Source of the DNA: Natranaeroarchaeum sulfidigenes | GTDB lineage: Archaea > Halobacteriota > Halobacteria > Halobacteriales > Natronoarchaeaceae | Direction of reading: 5' to 3' | Assembly (NCBI RefSeq): GCF_017094485.1 | Contig: NZ_CP064786.1 | Coordinates: forward strand, 1,240,001 to 1,304,000 | DNA: 64,000 nt | Shown here: piece after piece, positions 60,767 to 64,000 of the stretch | Layout of the letters: each line of letters begins with the position of its first letter | Numbering within the stretch: the stretch's first letter is position 1 | The notes under the pieces: generated by a model | Databases searched by the model: none | What the model saw: only the letters and a program-made list of their open reading frames with translations | Told to the model about the DNA's origin: nothing | Made by a program: the position numbers and the translations under genes

Positions 60767-62188
60767 TCACTCTCCGCGCGCCGCCTCGAACATCTCGATC
60801 GCCGCTTCGCGACGCTCGCTGTGATCGACGATGGGGGCGTGGTACTCGGGAGCAAGGCGCCGTCGCTGCGTCTCCGAGAGTTCATGCCAGGAGTGGATCT
60901 GTTCCGGTTCGACATCTGCGAGTTCGGGAACGTAGCGTTTGATGTACTCCGCGTCGGGATCGTAGCGTTCGCCCTGTGTCATCGGGTTAAATATCCGGAA
61001 GTACGGCTGTGAGTCGGTTCCCGTCGAGGCTGCCCACTGCCAGCCCCCGTTGTCGTTTGCCGTGTCGTGATCGGCAAGTCGCTCCCGGAACCAGTCGTAG
61101 CCCTCACGCCAGTCCAGCATGAGGTCCTTGGTGAGAAACGAGGCGACGATCATCCGTACACGGTTGTGCATGTAGCCCTCCGACAACAACTGCCGCATCC
61201 CTGCGTCGACGATCGGATAGCCGGTTTCCCCGGTCTTCCACGCCGACAGGTGCTCCGGCTCCTCGCGCCACTCGATCGAGTTCTCGTACTCCTTGTAGTT
61301 CTCCGTGACCACTTCGGGGTTAAAAAAGAGGACGTGCGTGTAGAATTCGCGCCACGCTAGTTGGGACTGAAACTCCTCAACGGACTCGCGTTCGTCCTCG
61401 GTGTCGGCGCGCTCAGCGGCCTCGACAGTTGCGGCGTGGACCTCCCGAATACCGATCGTTCCCCACTTCAGGTCCGCCGAGAGCTGTGACGTACAGCCGT
61501 CTGCCGGGTAGTCCCGCCTGTCGTCGTACCGGTAGATATCCTCGGCGCAGAAGGATTCGAGACGCTCGCGGGCGGCGTCCGTGCTAGCAGGCTGCAGTGT
61601 CGCGTCCGGCTCGTCGAAGCCCAGATCGTCGAGCGTGGGAAGGGTGCTCGACCAGCGATCGGGGACGGAAAGGCCTGTCGGGTCGACAAGTTTGTCGGCG
61701 TCCGGTGCGTCGTGGGGCTCTTCTTTCTCTCGATCCTGCCACTTCCGGCCGAAGTAGGTAAACACCGAGTATGGGTCACCGTCGTTGGTCGTGATTGACC
61801 CGGGCTCGTGACAGATCTCGTCGTGATAGCTCGCGCGCCGGACGCCCTGTTCGGCGAGAGCCTGCCGGACATCGGCGTCGCGTTCTCGCGCGAGCCCGGA
61901 GTAATCCTTGTTCCAGAGGACATTTTCGGCGTCGATCGCCTCGGCAAGTGCGGGCAATACCTCCCGGGGATCACCACGGGTGACGAGGAGGGTGCTCCCG
62001 TGTTCGTGGTACCACTTCCCCAGCGAGGACAGCGCGTCCAGCATGTAGGCGACCCGCACGGATGAGCCGTGCTGGAGTATCTGTCGGTCGAAGACAAAGA
62101 CGGGGAGTACCGGTCCGAAACTGGCGGCGTTAGCGAGTGCACTGTTGTCCGCCGCCCTGAGATCGCGCCGGTGCCAGTGGACGTTCAT
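60767..62188 (-). CDS. phr: Deoxyribodipyrimidine photolyase / cryptochrome family
   Basis: 473 aa from the ATG at 62188. An N-terminal antenna domain (MNVHWHRRDLRAADNSAL) and FAD-binding C-terminal half are present (ARGSD-type DAGMRQLLSEGYMHNRVRMIVASFLTKDL, then WQWAASTGTDSQPYFRIFNP). The Trp and Asn residues of the repair site are in place. Light-driven repair of UV pyrimidine dimers is expected of class I photolyases in haloarchaea. It stands next to sod, on the same strand, 98 bases apart. Confidence 0.92.
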   Translation of the reverse strand: MNVHWHRRDLRAADNSALANAASFGPVLPVFVFDRQILQHGSSVRVAYMLDALSSLGKWYHEHGSTLLVTRGDPREVLPALAEAIDAENVLWNKDYSGLARERDADVRQALAEQGVRRASYHDEICHEPGSITTNDGDPYSVFTYFGRKWQDREKEEPHDAPDADKLVDPTGLSVPDRWSSTLPTLDDLGFDEPDATLQPASTDAARERLESFCAEDIYRYDDRRDYPADGCTSQLSADLKWGTIGIREVHAATVEAAERADTEDERESVEEFQSQLAWREFYTHVLFFNPEVVTENYKEYENSIEWREEPEHLSAWKTGETGYPIVDAGMRQLLSEGYMHNRVRMIVASFLTKDLMLDWREGYDWFRERLADHDTANDNGGWQWAASTGTDSQPYFRIFNPMTQGERYDPDAEYIKRYVPELADVEPEQIHSWHELSETQRRRLAPEYHAPIVDHSERREAAIEMFEAARGE

Positions 62189-62467
62189 ACCGACCTTGAC
62201 GACTGGACGCGAATAAACCCTCGTTCCCGACAGTTGCAATCTGCGTGACCCTGTCTGTTGGAGTTAGTCTCCCTCACGGAGTTGTCGATAGCGTACTGAC
62301 ATTTCGACATCCCCATGCGCGTCCAGAAGAAGTCAAATAAATCATTTATTGATATATCAAATTGATCGTCGTGCGGTGTCGATTACACTGGGCGAAAGGT
62401 AGCCGCTATCCACGGCGAAAGGCTCGCTATCGAAAGCTACAAACGCGCCACGGGCAAATCAGTCGAT

Positions 62468-62752
62468 ATGGAACTACGGGTCATCGAGAACACCGAAGAG
62501 GAGCTCTCGATCGAGATTGGCGGGGAGGACCACACGTTCATGAACGTCCTGAAGGGTGCGCTACTGGAGACCGAAGGCGTCACTACGGCAACGTACGACA
62601 TGAACCCCGAGCAGTCAGGTGGACAGACCGAACCGATCCTCGCAATCAAGACCGACGACACGACGGAACCGCTCGACGCACTGGAAGCTGGTGCAGGACG
62701 AGTTCGTGAGAAGGCAAGTGCCTTCCGCGAGGCGTTCGATACGGCGGCCTGA
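62468..62752 (+). CDS. rpoL: DNA-directed RNA polymerase subunit L (Rpo11)
   Basis: 94 aa. It pairs with subunit D in the assembly platform of archaeal RNA polymerase. The central [27 protein letters not shown] is the Rpo11 signature, with the acidic C-terminal helix after PLDAL. An AT-rich stretch near 62337-62365 and the region upstream hold its promoter. The neighbours are photolyase (divergent) and a zinc-ribbon protein (convergent). Confidence 0.95.
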   Translation: MELRVIENTEEELSIEIGGEDHTFMNVLKGALLETEGVTTATYDMNPEQSGGQTEPILAIKTDDTTEPLDALEAGAGRVREKASAFREAFDTAA

Positions 62753-62820
62753 TCGGACGATCAACTACGATTTTTTCAAACCATCTGTTCGACCGGTTAC
62801 AGCCGACGACAGGCCGTGAC

Positions 62821-63174
62821 TCACAGTACGATCAGGATAATCAACACGAGTCCGGCCGCGGCGATGACGCCCATCAATGGGAGGTAGGGCCGGGCGATCG
62901 CACCCCACTCCGTCCGCTGTTCGAGCGTACGGTCCAGTTCGGTGTAGTCCGGCTCAACCTTCCGCAGGTCCTGACTCCCACACCGACTACACGGCGGAGA
63001 GTGTTTGACGTGCTCGCGGCCACAGTCCTGACACTGCCAGACCAGGTTTCCGCCCGTATCGACTGTTCCTGACGTCGTATCGTCATACTCCTCGAACGAG
63101 TCGTGTCCACAGTCAGTACAGGGCGGATCATCGCGTGGATGGGGCTTCCCACAGCGCGCACACCGATACACCAT
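62821..63174 (-). CDS. Membrane-anchored double zinc-ribbon protein
   Basis: 117 aa from the ATG at 63174. A TATA-like CCTTATGTATC centred 26 bases upstream selects this start over the ATG at 63201, which lies inside the box. Two zinc knuckle pairs are present: CARCG...CTDCG (4-25) and CQDCG...CSRCG (47-67). A charged linker and a C-terminal transmembrane helix (LMGVIAAAGLVLIILIVL) follow. Function unknown; the zinc ribbons would lie in the cytoplasm. Confidence 0.82.
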   Translation of the reverse strand: MVYRCARCGKPHPRDDPPCTDCGHDSFEEYDDTTSGTVDTGGNLVWQCQDCGREHVKHSPPCSRCGSQDLRKVEPDYTELDRTLEQRTEWGAIARPYLPLMGVIAAAGLVLIILIVL

Positions 63175-63274
63175 CACCCAGTCTTGGGAAATCCGATACA
63201 TAAGGGTAGTGAAAGCGGTCGTCTCGCGCCGAACTTCGGGACCTCTTTAGTCACGCATTCCGTATTCAGTTCAC

Positions 63275-63541
63275 GTGCTCAAACCGTTGATCTTCTACGG
63301 CTCGCTGAGTCTCGCCGGGGCCGTCTTCGCGTTCGTCGGCGGCGTCAATCTAACCGGCGAGATCGTCGGTCCCGGATCCGTGCTGATGTCACTCGGGGGC
63401 CTCGGCATGGTACTATATTCGGCCTACACGCTCGTACTGGGAAAGCCGGCCGAGTCAGTTCCGGAGGACTTGTGGGTGGTCGCCACGGCGGTCGGGGCAG
63501 CCCTGCTTGCCCTGTGGGCAGTGACAGTATCACCAGTGTGA
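63275..63541 (+). CDS. Small membrane protein with three helices
   Basis: 88 aa from a GTG at 63275; a TATA-like CTCTTTAGTC lies about 28 bases upstream. Three hydrophobic helices are visible (LIFYGSLSLAGAVFAFVGG, VLMSLGGLGMVLYSAYTLV, WVVATAVGAALLALWAVTV). No motif recognised. It is divergent from the zinc-ribbon gene. Confidence 0.75.
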   Translation: MLKPLIFYGSLSLAGAVFAFVGGVNLTGEIVGPGSVLMSLGGLGMVLYSAYTLVLGKPAESVPEDLWVVATAVGAALLALWAVTVSPV

Positions 63542-63715
63542 TGGTCGGTTCGCGGGCCTGAGTGAAGCATCACTTCTTGAAGTCACACACGTCAACTTCT
63601 GTAGTTTTGGTCTTACTGATCTTCGCGGGTCGTCGAACACCACACTCAGCGTGGCTGCCTCTCCCCACAATTCTGGGTAAAAAGCTCCTCGCTCCTCCCC
63701 TCGCTCGGAGAACTA

Positions 63716-64000
63716 TTACAACCGCACCGGGACGTCACGCTCGTCGAGGTACTTTTTGACTTCCTGAATCGAATACTCGTCGAAGTGGAAAATCGAGGCC
63801 GCGAGCGCGGCGTCGGCATCCGCTTCGGTGAAAACCTCGTAAGCGTCCTCGGGCCCGCCACAGCCCGAGGAGGCGATGACTGGTGTGCTAACCGTATCGC
63901 AGACCGTTTTCGTCAGGGGGATATCGTAGCCGTCTTTCGTCCCGTCGGCATCGATAGAGTTGACAAAGAGTTCGCCAGCGCCGCGACGCTCGGCCTCTTG
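63716..64000 (-). CDS. hisF: Imidazole glycerol phosphate synthase cyclase subunit, C-terminal part
   Basis: Ninety-four codons reach the window end; the N-terminal two thirds lie outside. The visible part contains [13 protein letters not shown] (catalytic Asp region), [13 protein letters not shown] (phosphate loop) and [14 protein letters not shown], then [13 protein letters not shown] at the end, as in HisF. It closes the imidazole ring in histidine synthesis with HisH. Stop TAA at 63716-63718. The 170 bases downstream carry no gene. Confidence 0.93.
   Translation of the reverse strand, partial: QEAERRGAGELFVNSIDADGTKDGYDIPLTKTVCDTVSTPVIASSGCGGPEDAYEVFTEADADAALAASIFHFDEYSIQEVKKYLDERDVPVRL

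Overview
The window is a chromosomal segment from a halophilic archaeon (class Halobacteria). Reasons: GC-rich DNA, strongly acidic proteins, and an archaeal gene set: an archaeal glutamyl-tRNA synthetase, NucS, archaeosortase A, a mevalonate kinase and isopentenyl phosphate kinase pair, RNase J with a polyprenyl synthase, AMP phosphorylase, proteasome beta, MBF1, RNA polymerase subunit L and archaetidylinositol phosphate synthase. Many genes have a TATA-like box 24-30 bases before the start codon, as expected for leaderless transcripts. I cannot place it below class level.

Layout. 1-13 kb: a partial tRNA-Lys, gltX, nucS, a CBS protein, a MATE exporter with a dyad at its start codon, thioredoxin and flavoprotein redox genes, the thiE-thiM-SDR operon, a solitary DNA methyltransferase and a His-rich metal transporter. 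13-22 kb: two J-domain proteins without DnaK, an HD protein, a threonine-synthase homologue that lacks the PLP lysine, archaeosortase A with an overlapping phosphoesterase, a 22-bp-period repeat array, a secreted metzincin lipoprotein and a RelE-type toxin-antitoxin pair. 22-29 kb: isoprenoid genes (mvk-ipk, then rnj-idsA), separated by three membrane-protein genes and an acetyltransferase.

29-38 kb is the accessory and eroded part. It holds an orphan sugar-type binding protein, four universal stress (Usp) domains around an AMP phosphorylase, a frameshifted two-domain Usp gene, a truncated 2-oxoacid dehydrogenase E2, an integrase with a small partner gene, and about 1.2 kb without intact genes. 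38-49 kb returns to core genes (DUF502, XRE-CBS, psmB, HD phosphohydrolase, amidohydrolase, birA, tyrS). It also carries a beta-helix lipoprotein followed by a scar resembling an IS200/IS605 element end.

49-64 kb holds a three-gene ABC-2 exporter whose first permease is fused to a PrsW-like intramembrane protease. A macro-domain protein and two uncharacterised haloarchaeal genes follow. Then come the tightly overlapping hisC, Fap7-like kinase and archaetidylinositol phosphate synthase genes, mbf1, tpiA, padR-type, sod, photolyase and rpoL, and a hisF cut by the window end.

Points most worth a second look: the exporter-protease fusion; the four dyads at exact 22-bp spacing; the lysine-less PLP enzyme; three convergent gene pairs that each share one CTAG as a double stop codon in a window that also has a candidate N4-cytosine methyltransferase; and the frameshifted Usp gene.
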